From contig NZ_JAAIXY010000017.1 of the NCBI RefSeq assembly GCF_010894455.1, positions 124,001 through 188,000 on the forward strand: 64,000 nt of DNA. The letters are read 5' to 3'. The stretch is from Myxococcus eversor (GTDB lineage Bacteria; Myxococcota; Myxococcia; Myxococcales; Myxococcaceae). A model generated the notes under the pieces. The model ran no database searches. It worked only from the letters and a program-made list of their open reading frames with translations, and was not told the origin of the DNA. Of this stretch, positions 44,372-53,276 are shown piece by piece (position 1 is the first letter of the stretch; the number at the start of each line of letters is the position of its first letter). The position numbers and the translations under genes were made by a program.

Positions 44372-44714
44372 GGCAGGCAAGTGGGCAGGACTCCCGCCGG
44401 AAAGGTGGGGTCCTGACATTGTTTGGTGTCGGGCGACGAGGGTGTATGTGATTGAGGGCCGAACGAGATGGCCTGAAACCGCGAGAGCTGAATCCGCCGT
44501 CGTTGATTTTGTATGAAACGGTTCGCCATGGAGGACTACCGCAGTTCGGGTTCTCAAACCATGACAGCCATTGGAATCGCCCTTGTGAGCTTGCTCGGCC
44601 GAGTGCACGCAGGTGTGCTTCGAGGGGCCAGAGGGGACGTGAGCGCTCCAACGACAACGGCCCGGTCCCCAGGAAAGGGAACCGGGCCGCGATGTCCGCT
44701 CAACCGTGTGAGGG
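44372..44714. other. Non-coding gap with AT-rich patch
   Basis: 343 bases between two convergent genes. A patch at 44495-44535 is AT-rich compared with its surroundings. Apart from the terminator hairpin at 44658-44689 I see no gene, tRNA-like fold or repeat. A short AT-rich frame at 44513-44743 reads a non-descript sequence and is not convincing. Confidence 0.5.
44658..44689 (-). terminator. Hairpin terminator of the beta-barrel gene
   Basis: CGGCCCGGT (44658-44666) pairs with ACCGGGCCG (44681-44689) around a 14-base loop. On the minus strand it lies 25 bases past the barrel gene stop, followed by TTGTCGTTG. Confidence 0.75.
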
Positions 44715-46247
44715 TTAGAAGCGCGCCTGCAGCAGCGTGTTGAAGCCCAGCGCGTGCGGCTTCTCGAACGTGGGCTGCGCCACACCGGTGATGTCGTCCC
44801 GGAACGTGGTCCGGTTGGTGTCGTACGTGTAGTAGACCTCGCCGACCGCCGCGACGGAGTCGGACAGGTCCCAACGGAACGTCGCCTTGGCCGAGTAGAT
44901 GGGCTCCGCGCCGCACGGGCCCGAACCACCGCACGTCTCCGGCAGGATGCTCAACTGATTCACGTCACGCACCACGACGGTGGGCGTGCCCTGCAGGTTC
45001 GGCGGCGGGTTGTTGCCACCCAGGATGGGCGTCGGACTGCGGAACGACGCCGGACGCTGGATGCCGAAGATGAAGCCCGGCGTGAAGTGCAGCTCCGACA
45101 GGTGGTAGTCCGCACCCAACGCCAGGAACATCTCCGGGTTCAGCTTCGTACCCTCGGGGAAGTCCTGGAACGGGGGGAAGCCCGGCACGTCGAACTGGAT
45201 GTAGGAGAGGCTGCGGTACAGGCCGAGCAGGCTCAAGCGCAGGAAGCCCAGCTTCGCGCGGGCCTGCAGCGCCAGCGCCGTGGCGCCCTGGGGCTCCGTC
45301 GCGCCGAACTGGTCGGGCTTCTCCAGCGTCTGGGACAGGTAGCTGCCTTCCAGCGACACGGAGTAGGACAGGCCACCCGGGTACTTCTCCGGAGCGAAGA
45401 AGCGCTCGTAGATTTCGGGGTCATTCTTGTAGAGCCGGAAGTCCACGCTCGTGCCGACGGGCACACCCACGTGGTAGACGACCTGCCCGGACACGCCCGC
45501 GGCGTTCACCGGCGCCTCCACACCCAGGGTCGCGAGACCCGGGACGAGGCCCTTCTGGAAGTAGCCGCCGCCCGCCTCGACGCGCAGCGTCTCCAGGATG
45601 TCCACGCCCGCGCCGCCCATCACGCCGTAGAGCGTCGTCTCCTCGAGGATGAGCTCGTTCTGCACCAGCGCCGTCTTGCCGCCCACGTACGCGTACCACC
45701 GGTCGCGGGTGATCTGCAGCTTGGCACCCGGTACGCCGTTGGTCGCCGAGCGGGTGGTGAACACGCCGCTGCCACCCCAGGAGATGCGGTACGCATAGCC
45801 CAGACGGAAGCGGTCCGCGGACACCGGGAAGCCGACCAGCGAGATGCCTTCCTTCTCACCCCAGCCCGGCGGCTGGTAGTTGAGCCGGATGTAGCTGGAG
45901 TTGTCCTGGATGGCGACCTGACCGCTCGGGCGCTCCAGCACCAGCAGCGTCAGGGCCGCCTCCGTCGTCAGTCCCTCGAAGAACGCCGGTGCCCGCTTGT
46001 AGAGCACGATGTTCGACAGCGACTCGAAGCCGGAGAAGCGCGTGTTGAAGTTGTCGTAGAACTGGGTGTTCTGATTGCCCGCGCCAAACCGAGCGTTGGG
46101 GCTGTTGGGAGTGGTCTCACCCGAGCCCGCGAGCACGTTGTCGTCCGCGAAGACGAACGACAGACGCGTGTCCACGAAGTCACTGGCCCAGGCGGGCGCA
46201 CTCAGGGAGATAAGGCCGGTCAAGGCCAGCTTCTGCAGCGTTTTCAA
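44715..46247 (-). CDS. Outer-membrane beta-barrel protein, unknown function
   Basis: 510 aa. The signal peptide ends near SAPAWAS. The rest shows repeated 8-12-residue amphipathic beta strands rich in Tyr, Phe, Val, Gly and Arg, with acidic loops, and ends with a C-terminal aromatic (LLQARF), the classical barrel signature. No TonB box or plug is visible. It is the last gene of the nucleotidase-lipoprotein-barrel unit, 81 bases after the lipoprotein stop. It could be a substrate channel for the products of the nucleotidase; that is speculation. Confidence 0.82.
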   Translation of the reverse strand: MKTLQKLALTGLISLSAPAWASDFVDTRLSFVFADDNVLAGSGETTPNSPNARFGAGNQNTQFYDNFNTRFSGFESLSNIVLYKRAPAFFEGLTTEAALTLLVLERPSGQVAIQDNSSYIRLNYQPPGWGEKEGISLVGFPVSADRFRLGYAYRISWGGSGVFTTRSATNGVPGAKLQITRDRWYAYVGGKTALVQNELILEETTLYGVMGGAGVDILETLRVEAGGGYFQKGLVPGLATLGVEAPVNAAGVSGQVVYHVGVPVGTSVDFRLYKNDPEIYERFFAPEKYPGGLSYSVSLEGSYLSQTLEKPDQFGATEPQGATALALQARAKLGFLRLSLLGLYRSLSYIQFDVPGFPPFQDFPEGTKLNPEMFLALGADYHLSELHFTPGFIFGIQRPASFRSPTPILGGNNPPPNLQGTPTVVVRDVNQLSILPETCGGSGPCGAEPIYSAKATFRWDLSDSVAAVGEVYYTYDTNRTTFRDDITGVAQPTFEKPHALGFNTLLQARF

Positions 46248-46328
46248 TGTCCCTCTCCACGGAGCGCCCGCTTGGGTTCGCTCCTCCCTGCACCCCGGCT
46301 GAACCGGGGGGCGAGTTTCGTCAAAAGT

Positions 46329-48326
46329 CTACGGATTCACGCAAGGTTCGATGGGACGCGGGCACTCCATGCCCGGGCCGGGGTAGCAGCAGAGGTCGTC
46401 CTGATCTCGGGGCAGCACAATCCAGCGAGGCCGGGCCGCGCTGACGTGGCGCAGATGGCCCACGATGTCGAAGGTCGCCCCATGCAGGAACCGGCACTGC
46501 TCGGCGCGCTCCGCGTCGGCATCCGTCTCGCTGCAGTTGACCACCAGGTCCGGCACGGCGTCCTTGGTCACCAGGTTGATGCGAGCGCGCGGGTGCTGGC
46601 TCACCTTGCAGCTCGCCGCGCCGTTCGCCCCGTCCTGCACGGAGACCCAGACATAGGCCTGGTTCTCGATGAGCGTGTGCTCCAGGCGCGTGGCCGAGGC
46701 CAGGGCGACGGTGCTCGTCGCGGCCGGCACGCTGGTGCCGCCGAACCGCACGTTCACCGCCTTGTCACACCAGAGGTTCAGCGTCACGCCCGCGGGGTAG
46801 GAGGCGGTGGAGCGCGTCCAGGCCTCGGTGGCGGGCAACACGGGCGGCGGCGCGTTGAGCGCATGCAGCCGGCCACTCACGGAGGAGTCCAGGCCCGCCT
46901 CGGCGGCGCCCATCGGGTTCATCTCCACCACGAACTGGCCGAAGCCGTCGTACGTCGTCTTCTCGGCGCAGATCTTCCCCTTGTACTGGCCCAGGCCCAG
47001 CGTGCAGTCCACGTTGCACGCGCGCTCCGGGACGTCCGGGTCATTGGGGTTGTCCGTGCCGCAGGCCCCGAAGGTGTTGGTGCGCGTGTCCGGGCAGAAG
47101 AAGGGCACGGTGTTGTTGCCGTTGGCGTCGCAGTTCCTGAACACCTGCGGGAACTTCACGCGGCGGATCTTCACCAGCGAGGACTCCAGGCCCTCCATCT
47201 TGTAGTTGCCGTAGCTGTAGCCGCACATCACGTCCGTGATGTAGGGCGAGCCGCTGAAGCCGCACAGCCGGCCGTTGATCTCCGTCGGCGGCGCCAGGTC
47301 CAGGTACTTGTTCCACTCGGACTGGGGCAGCAGGCGGACGCTCTCGCGGATGCTCCACGAGGGGAACGTCAGCTGCGTCGTCGCGGTGAACTCCTGCACG
47401 GAGCCCGCGATGGACCACAGCAGGTCGCCCGGGTCCAGGCCTTCGGGGAAGGAGTAGTTGTAGATGTAGATGGCGTTGAAGCGGCCGGGGTAGAAGCCCG
47501 AGGGCTCCGCCGTCTGCGTGTTGCCGCCAGGGATGCTCCCCTCGCGGATGCGGCACGCCGTCAGGTCCGTCACGAAGAAGCCGCCCGGGTCCGTGCCCGT
47601 CACCAGCAGCGTCACCGGCTGGTTGTAGTTCGGGTCGTCCGGCTCGCAGTTCTGGATGAGCGGAGAGCCCGCCTCGGGCGCGCGGCCGATGCGCATGAAC
47701 GTGCCGTTGTAGGCGGTGAGCTGGTCGCCGTTCTGCGGCACCTGCACCGTGGAGATGGTGGGCTCCTCGAAGTGCATGGCGCGCGACAGGCCGGTGGCGA
47801 AGGTGCGCGTGGCGGGCTCCTGCGGGAGCTCTCCGGCGACGACCTGACCCTCGGCGTAGTCGACCTGGACGGGCTCGTCCTCCACCCACACATGGGCCTC
47901 ACCGTAGAGCTGCGCGCTGCGCACGGTGCCCGTCCCCTTGCCGTTGGTGAGCTGCACCCACCGGTAGCGATAGGGGCCGGTGAGGTTGCCCGGGACGGTG
48001 CGGAAGGAGACGGGGCCGTTGAACGAATCCATCGGCTGGCCCTGCACATCCACCGCCTGGATGTCGAAGTCGATATCCACCGCGCTCCGGGGCATGGACA
48101 GGCGGCAGTCCGGGGTGCCGCGGATCTCCATGGGCACCGCGGCCTGGCTGCCACCGTGCTGGGCGACGCAGCTGGCCACCACGGGCAGCGACGCGCGCGG
48201 ATTGGAGTCCGCGACGTAGAAGCCCTTCACGGTGACTTCGAAGGAAGCGAGGCCCGTTGGCTGGGGCGACTCCTTGGTGTAACAGCCGGCCAGGGTCAGC
48301 GCCGACAGCAGCATGAGCTTCTTCAT
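46329..48326 (-). CDS. Large surface lipoprotein, unknown function
   Basis: 665 aa starting MKKLMLLSALTLAGCYTK, a lipoprotein signal with Cys15 in the lipobox. The rest is beta-rich with many conserved-looking Cys residues. I see no enzyme motif. The ATG shares one base with the TAA stop of the nucleotidase gene (TAATG), so they are translationally coupled. Lipoproteins of this size in myxobacteria are often surface or outer-membrane partners. Function unknown. Confidence 0.85.
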   Translation of the reverse strand: MKKLMLLSALTLAGCYTKESPQPTGLASFEVTVKGFYVADSNPRASLPVVASCVAQHGGSQAAVPMEIRGTPDCRLSMPRSAVDIDFDIQAVDVQGQPMDSFNGPVSFRTVPGNLTGPYRYRWVQLTNGKGTGTVRSAQLYGEAHVWVEDEPVQVDYAEGQVVAGELPQEPATRTFATGLSRAMHFEEPTISTVQVPQNGDQLTAYNGTFMRIGRAPEAGSPLIQNCEPDDPNYNQPVTLLVTGTDPGGFFVTDLTACRIREGSIPGGNTQTAEPSGFYPGRFNAIYIYNYSFPEGLDPGDLLWSIAGSVQEFTATTQLTFPSWSIRESVRLLPQSEWNKYLDLAPPTEINGRLCGFSGSPYITDVMCGYSYGNYKMEGLESSLVKIRRVKFPQVFRNCDANGNNTVPFFCPDTRTNTFGACGTDNPNDPDVPERACNVDCTLGLGQYKGKICAEKTTYDGFGQFVVEMNPMGAAEAGLDSSVSGRLHALNAPPPVLPATEAWTRSTASYPAGVTLNLWCDKAVNVRFGGTSVPAATSTVALASATRLEHTLIENQAYVWVSVQDGANGAASCKVSQHPRARINLVTKDAVPDLVVNCSETDADAERAEQCRFLHGATFDIVGHLRHVSAARPRWIVLPRDQDDLCCYPGPGMECPRPIEPCVNP

Positions 48327-50836
48327 TACTTCACCCTCCGGCCAATGCGGCCGTCTTCCACGGCGTCGGCGATGGGCATCGCCGTCGGGTTCGTGCAGAA
48401 GTTGCGCAGCTGCTGCGTCACCGTTCCGCACACGGGGTTGGTTCCACTCATGACTTCGCGGCAATCACACCGGCCGGTGAACGGGCCCGGGGAGACCGTG
48501 CAGGCGGCCTGGGCCTTCGCGGCATTGTCGATTTCGGGGACGTTGCAGCCCGCCGGGTTGTAGCCGCGCCCCGCGAGCTCTCCGCAGGTGCACGAGCCCA
48601 CCTGCTTGGCGGCGATGCAGGCCGCGCGCGCCTGGTCGGGGTTGGTGACGGTGGCGACGCCGCAGCTCGACGGGTCGTAGCCATTGCGCAGCAGGTCCTC
48701 GCACGAGCAGCTCCCCACCTTCGCGGCCAGCTCGTTCTCGTAGTCCTGCATCTCCCGGCACGAAGCCACCAGGCGCTCGTTGAGGACCCACCTGCCATTG
48801 ACGAGGGAGCCACAGCGCTGGCCATCCGCGCGGTTGCCGCGCGTCTCGTAGCCCGCGTTGATGTCGTCGCAGGTGCAGAAGTCCTGCATGTAGCCGATGA
48901 GCGAGTCGCGCAGCGAGATGCCCGTCTCCTGGCGCGTGGTGTTGCGCTTGAGGACGTTGAAGCCCGAGCCACCCTTGGCGATGTAGTCGTTCACCGCCAC
49001 GCGGTAGGTGCCGAACGGGTTGAGCGGCGCGGGCCCCACGACGATGTTCGTTCCAGGGTGGGCGTAGCAGCGGCCCGCCGTGGACGAGGTGCTCGTGTCC
49101 TGGAGGCACTGCCAGGGAGCGTGGCCCTCGCGGTTGTCCTGGGGGCAGTCCGCGCCGGCCAACGAGAGGTCACACGCGATGCGCAGGTCGTTGATCTGCA
49201 CCTGGGCGCAATCCATGGTGAAGCTGGCGCCGGAGATCTGCGCCTGACTCACGCAGCCACGCTCGGAGGAGCGCTCGGCGACGAAGTCGAACATCTCCTG
49301 CATCTCCTTGCCCGACAGGTACATGATGTTGATGGTGTTCTCGAACGGGAACACGTTGAACATCGACTCCTGGGACACGACGCCGGCGTAGAGGTTGTCG
49401 CGGATGCCCAGCGAGTTGGTGAGCGCCATCTGCGCGTCCACGCGGCGGCGCTTGCGCATCGAGTCCGCGGCGATGTTGCCCAGCGGCGAGTCACCACCCG
49501 TCGAGTTGTTCCGGCGCGTCACGTCCGTGGGCGCGTACGCGAAGATGTTGGTGAGCTGCAGCTTCATGTCCATCCCGATGATGTAGGGCTGGAGCAGGTG
49601 CGTCGTCTGCCGGTCCTCCTGCTCGGCGCAGGCATCGAGGGCCGCGCGCACCGCGGGATTCTGGATGAACTGGCCGTCCTCCCAGAAGATGTTGGAGTCG
49701 TAGCGGTAGCGGCGCATGGCGTCGTCGCACCAGAGCCCGTCGATGGGGAACACGCGGTAGTCCTGGCTGACGACCTCGCCGCCTTCACCCGTGCCGAGCA
49801 CGTCCGGCATCTTCACGACCAGCTCCAGCCGGCCCACGAACTTGGCGAAGGCGCCGGAGTGCGCGAGCACCACCTTGCGGCCGCTCGGGTCCGACAGCAG
49901 CTGCGGCGGGTTGAGCACCACGTGCAGGTGGCCGCCCATGATGACGTCGACGCCGGAGACGCCGGGGATCATCACGCGGACGACCGACTTCTCCTCGCCC
50001 TCCGGACCGAACCACTCCAGCACCTGCCAGGGGTTGTCCTGGCGGCGGATGAAGCTGCGGGCGCGGCCGTACTCGTAATAGGCCTCGTAGCCCTGGACGA
50101 CGTCCTGGTCCTCGGTGAGGCCCAGGTGGCTGACGATGACGATGAGGTCCGTCACCGGCCGCAGGAGCGACACATAGGCGCGGACGACCTCGTTCTGCTC
50201 AAGCGGCGTGGCCTGCAGGCTGTTGCCGCCCTCGACGATGGAGTTGAGCGAGGAGATGTTGGCCATGCCGATGATGCCCACCCGCAGGCCCTTGATGTTG
50301 CGGATGGTGTACGGCGAGGTCTCCAGCGCCGTCTCGTTGCTGCCGTTCTGCCGCCAGTCGTTCCACTGGTAGTTGGCGGCGAGCAGCGGGAAGGTGGCGT
50401 TCTGCTTGGCCTGCTGCGTGAAGTTCAGCGCGCCCGCGTCGAACTCGTGGTTGCCCACCACCGCGGCATCCAGTCGGGCCTGCGACAGGAAGCGGAACTC
50501 CGCTTCGCCGGTGTTGATGTTGAAGATGGGCGCGCCCTGGAAGCAGTCGCCCGAGTCCAGGTGCATCACCCGCTCACCCCTCGCGCGCTCGCGCTTGAGC
50601 ACGGCGGCCACGCGGGTGGCGCCACCGAAAGGGCCCGCCTCGGGCACGAGGCCCAGGTCCTGGTCCGTCTTCAACGGAGCGAAGTCGTAGGGGATGAGCC
50701 GGGAGTGGATGTCCGAGGTATGAAGGAGCGTCAGTCGCACCTCCTGCCCCTCGAGGTGGTAGTCCTGGCCCTCCACCACTGGCATGCACGAAGCGGTGGC
50801 CAGGGCACAGGAAAGGCCGAGCAGGAGGCGACGCAT
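48326..50836 (-). CDS. Lipoprotein 5'-nucleotidase-type metallophosphoesterase with C-terminal Cys-rich repeats
   Basis: 836 aa from the ATG at 50836, with a lipobox-like ALATASC. The metallophosphoesterase core has LLHTSDIHSR near residue 38, DSGDCFQGAP, VGNHEFDAG, VSHLG and VIMGGHLHVV, all metal or catalytic residues of the 5'-nucleotidase/2',3'-cyclic phosphodiesterase family. The C-terminal nucleotidase domain (residues about 400-600) has SPLGNIAADSM, the substrate-binding region, and a late YRVAVNDYIAKGGSGF. Residues about 650-825 consist of about four Cys-rich modules of the form C-x-C-x(2)-L-x(3)-GY-x-P-x(2)-C. Probably surface-exposed; it would release phosphate or nucleosides from extracellular nucleotides. 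Confidence 0.92.
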   Translation of the reverse strand: MRRLLLGLSCALATASCMPVVEGQDYHLEGQEVRLTLLHTSDIHSRLIPYDFAPLKTDQDLGLVPEAGPFGGATRVAAVLKRERARGERVMHLDSGDCFQGAPIFNINTGEAEFRFLSQARLDAAVVGNHEFDAGALNFTQQAKQNATFPLLAANYQWNDWRQNGSNETALETSPYTIRNIKGLRVGIIGMANISSLNSIVEGGNSLQATPLEQNEVVRAYVSLLRPVTDLIVIVSHLGLTEDQDVVQGYEAYYEYGRARSFIRRQDNPWQVLEWFGPEGEEKSVVRVMIPGVSGVDVIMGGHLHVVLNPPQLLSDPSGRKVVLAHSGAFAKFVGRLELVVKMPDVLGTGEGGEVVSQDYRVFPIDGLWCDDAMRRYRYDSNIFWEDGQFIQNPAVRAALDACAEQEDRQTTHLLQPYIIGMDMKLQLTNIFAYAPTDVTRRNNSTGGDSPLGNIAADSMRKRRRVDAQMALTNSLGIRDNLYAGVVSQESMFNVFPFENTINIMYLSGKEMQEMFDFVAERSSERGCVSQAQISGASFTMDCAQVQINDLRIACDLSLAGADCPQDNREGHAPWQCLQDTSTSSTAGRCYAHPGTNIVVGPAPLNPFGTYRVAVNDYIAKGGSGFNVLKRNTTRQETGISLRDSLIGYMQDFCTCDDINAGYETRGNRADGQRCGSLVNGRWVLNERLVASCREMQDYENELAAKVGSCSCEDLLRNGYDPSSCGVATVTNPDQARAACIAAKQVGSCTCGELAGRGYNPAGCNVPEIDNAAKAQAACTVSPGPFTGRCDCREVMSGTNPVCGTVTQQLRNFCTNPTAMPIADAVEDGRIGRRVK

Positions 50837-50977
50837 CAGGAAGAATCCGTGTTTCGGTAGAACGTCGGGAGTAAAGCGCGGGCAAGGTACGGTATCGGAC
50901 ACGGGCGGGCAAGCAACGCCGCCATGGCATTCCTACTCGCACACCTTGACGAGCGAACTCCAGGAGAGCAGGCAGAC

Positions 50978-51658
50978 ATGCGTCAGAGCCATTCCAGTGT
51001 GACTGACATCGAGATCATCGAGGATTTCTCGGCCACGGCGCGCTGCGACGAGGGTTTTCTCCGAGTGAAGAGGCTGCGCTGCCGCAACCGGCGCGCGGAC
51101 GGCTCTTCCTCGTCTGTCTACCGAGTGGACGTGGTGGACAGGCCCCGGCTGGACGCGGTGTCGGTGCTCGTCTACCGACGCGGTGCGGCGGGACTCGAGG
51201 TGTTGACGCGGATGAACCTGAGGCCCGCGGCGTTCTTCAGGAAGGATCAGCGCGACGCGATGACGGTGCCTGATCCCGGTGCGGGCTACTTGAGGGTGGA
51301 AGAGATTGTCGCGGGGCTGCTGGAGCCCGAGGACAAGGGCGAGGAAGGCCTGCGACGGCGCGCGGCCGAAGAGGTTCGCGAAGAAGCGGGTTATCCGGTG
51401 CGCCCCGAGGACATCCAGCTTCTGGGCGGCTCGTTCTTCCTGGCGCCGGGCATCCTCTCCGAGAAGGTGTTTCCCTCGGCGGTGGACGTCACCGACGTGA
51501 AACAGGAGGAGCCGGAGGGAGACGGGTCGCCTCTAGAGGAGGGGACACTCCTGCATTGGAGACCGTTGTCCGAGGTCCTCGACGCGTGCCGACGCGGTGA
51601 CATCCCGGATGCGAAGACGGAGGTGTCGCTGACGCGGTTGCTCGCCCGATTGGGCTGA
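50978..51658 (+). CDS. Nudix-domain protein with altered Nudix box
   Basis: 226 aa from the ATG at 50978, preceded by an AGGAGAG. The Nudix helix reads as EEGLRRRAAEEVREEAGYP near residues 122-140. The EExGU end is intact, but the initial G is replaced by P and the R of the REUxEE core is replaced by E. The family hydrolyses nucleoside diphosphate derivatives such as ADP-ribose. The two changed positions make activity uncertain. Length and the two-domain shape resemble ADP-ribose pyrophosphatases (NUDT14-like). It is divergent from the nucleotidase gene. Confidence 0.85.
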   Translation: MRQSHSSVTDIEIIEDFSATARCDEGFLRVKRLRCRNRRADGSSSSVYRVDVVDRPRLDAVSVLVYRRGAAGLEVLTRMNLRPAAFFRKDQRDAMTVPDPGAGYLRVEEIVAGLLEPEDKGEEGLRRRAAEEVREEAGYPVRPEDIQLLGGSFFLAPGILSEKVFPSAVDVTDVKQEEPEGDGSPLEEGTLLHWRPLSEVLDACRRGDIPDAKTEVSLTRLLARLG

Positions 51659-51740
51659 GCGGTGTCGGTGGGGTTTCTCGCGGGCCGCGCGCCAGGGTAG
51701 GGTGCGCGGCGTTTCCGCACTCCACTGACGAGGTCGCTGC

Positions 51741-53204
51741 ATGTCGTCGCTGCCCCCGTGGCTGGCCAACCTGTTGCCCATTCTCATCCTGCTGGGGGCC
51801 GTCTCGCTCGTGCTGGCCCGCCTGCCCAAGGTGGAGCTGGGCCACACGGATGCGTTCCGCCGACGCCGCTTCTTCAACTGGTTCCCGCTGGGGATGACGT
51901 ACGCGTTCCTCTACATGGGGCGCTACAACCTCAACGAAGCCACCAGCGCGATGAAGGGCCACACGTCCAACGCGGACTTCGGCACCATCTTCTTCTGGGG
52001 CACGCTCGTCTACGGCTTCGCCTTCCTGCTCAACGGTCCGCTGACGGACCGGCTCGGCGGACGGAAGACGATTCTCCTGTCCGCCGCGGGCTCGTCCGTG
52101 GCGAACGTGTTGATGGGCATCGTCGTCTACAAGGTGCTCACGGAGGGCTGGCAGCCGCCGGGCGGAATCGTGGGGACGCTGTCGTTCCTCTACGCCGTGA
52201 ACATGTACTTCCAGAGCTTCGGCGCGGTCTCCATCGTCAAGGTGAACGCGTCCTGGTTCCACGTGCGCGAGCGCGGCCAGCTGGGCGGCGTCTTCGGCAT
52301 CCTCATCTCCCTGGGCGTGTACTTCGCCTACGACTGGAGCCGCTTCATCGCCAAGGCGGCGCCCACGTACTGGGTGTTCTTCGTGCCCGCGGCCATCCTC
52401 GCCGCCTTCGTGGTGCTGGACTTCTTCGTCATCCGCGACACGCCTGGCCACACGGGCCATCCGGACTTCGACACGGCGGATGCGTCCAGCGGCGAGGCCC
52501 ACGCGGGCCTGGGCGTGTGGCCCGTCTTCAAGAAGATGATCACCAACCGCACCATCATCATCATCCTGATGGTGGAGTTCTGCAGCGGCTTCATGCGCAA
52601 CGCCATCATGCAGTGGTACCCCAAGTTCGCGAAGGCGACGGGCATCGCCGACGGTTTCGTCGCGGCCAACTGGGGCATGCTGCTGTGCGTGGCGGGCATC
52701 ACCGGCGGCATGTTCGCGGGCGTCATCAGCGACCGCGTGTTCGACTCGCGCCGGGGCCCTGTCTCCGCGGTGCTCTACGCGGGCATGAGCGTGGGCGCGG
52801 TGGCCACGCTGTTCCTCCTGGGCAGCCCCGCGCTGGGGTGGACGGTCATCTTCATGTCCCTGTGTGTCATCGGCGTGCACGGCATGCTGTCCGGCACGGC
52901 CAGCATGGACTTCGGCGGCAAGAAGAACGCGGGCCTGGCGGTGGGCATCATCGACGGCGCGGTCTATGCGGGCACTGCGCTCCAGTCGCTGCTGCTCGGG
53001 CGCATCCTCCCGGCGGGGGAGGTGGCCAAGGACCCCCATAACTGGGGCAACTGGCCCCTGGCCATGCTGCCCCTGTCCTTCGCGGGCCTCCTTTTGGCCA
53101 CCAAGGTCTGGAATGCCCGGCCCCAGCCCAAGGCGGCCCCCGTGTCGGGCGCTTCCGCCGTCACCCAGGCAGTTTCAGCTCCCAAGACTGGTACCGGGGG
53201 CTGA
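51741..53204 (+). CDS. OPA/GlpT-like major facilitator transporter
   Basis: 487 aa with about twelve membrane helices. The segment RRRFFNWFPLGMTYAFLYM followed by GRYNLNEATSAMK resembles the organophosphate:phosphate antiporter group (GlpT/UhpT/UhpC), where the Arg after TM1 binds phosphate. The MFS loop motif DRLGGRKTILL is intact. The substrate could be a phosphorylated sugar or glycerol-3-phosphate. It starts 82 bases after the Nudix gene on the same strand. Confidence 0.87.
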   Translation: MSSLPPWLANLLPILILLGAVSLVLARLPKVELGHTDAFRRRRFFNWFPLGMTYAFLYMGRYNLNEATSAMKGHTSNADFGTIFFWGTLVYGFAFLLNGPLTDRLGGRKTILLSAAGSSVANVLMGIVVYKVLTEGWQPPGGIVGTLSFLYAVNMYFQSFGAVSIVKVNASWFHVRERGQLGGVFGILISLGVYFAYDWSRFIAKAAPTYWVFFVPAAILAAFVVLDFFVIRDTPGHTGHPDFDTADASSGEAHAGLGVWPVFKKMITNRTIIIILMVEFCSGFMRNAIMQWYPKFAKATGIADGFVAANWGMLLCVAGITGGMFAGVISDRVFDSRRGPVSAVLYAGMSVGAVATLFLLGSPALGWTVIFMSLCVIGVHGMLSGTASMDFGGKKNAGLAVGIIDGAVYAGTALQSLLLGRILPAGEVAKDPHNWGNWPLAMLPLSFAGLLLATKVWNARPQPKAAPVSGASAVTQAVSAPKTGTGG

Positions 53205-53225
53205 GTTCCCTGTGGACCGCTGGAC

Positions 53226-53252
53226 GTCACGGGGGCGTCACTCCCCCGTGAC
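53226..53252. terminator. Perfect 10-base-pair hairpin between transporter and the next gene
   Basis: GTCACGGGGG (53226-53235) and CCCCCGTGAC (53243-53252) are perfect arms around a seven-base loop, 21 bases after the transporter stop. No T-tract follows, so it may be a terminator or an operator. Confidence 0.6.
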
Positions 53253-53276
53253 AGGGTTGTAACGTAGAGTGCTGGT

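Noticed and set aside
44372..44714. Possible tRNA or small RNA in the AT-rich gap
   Set aside because: No cloverleaf, T-loop motif or CCA-like end could be folded by eye; only a terminator hairpin is clear.
44754..48563. 1269-codon plus-strand open frame opposite the barrel and lipoprotein genes
   Set aside because: It mirrors real minus-strand genes. The predicted protein is Arg/His/Val/Leu-rich without domains, typical of antisense frames in GC-rich genomes.
49058..50860. 600-codon plus-strand open frame opposite the nucleotidase gene
   Set aside because: Mirror of an intact metallophosphoesterase; composition is His/Val/Arg-rich.
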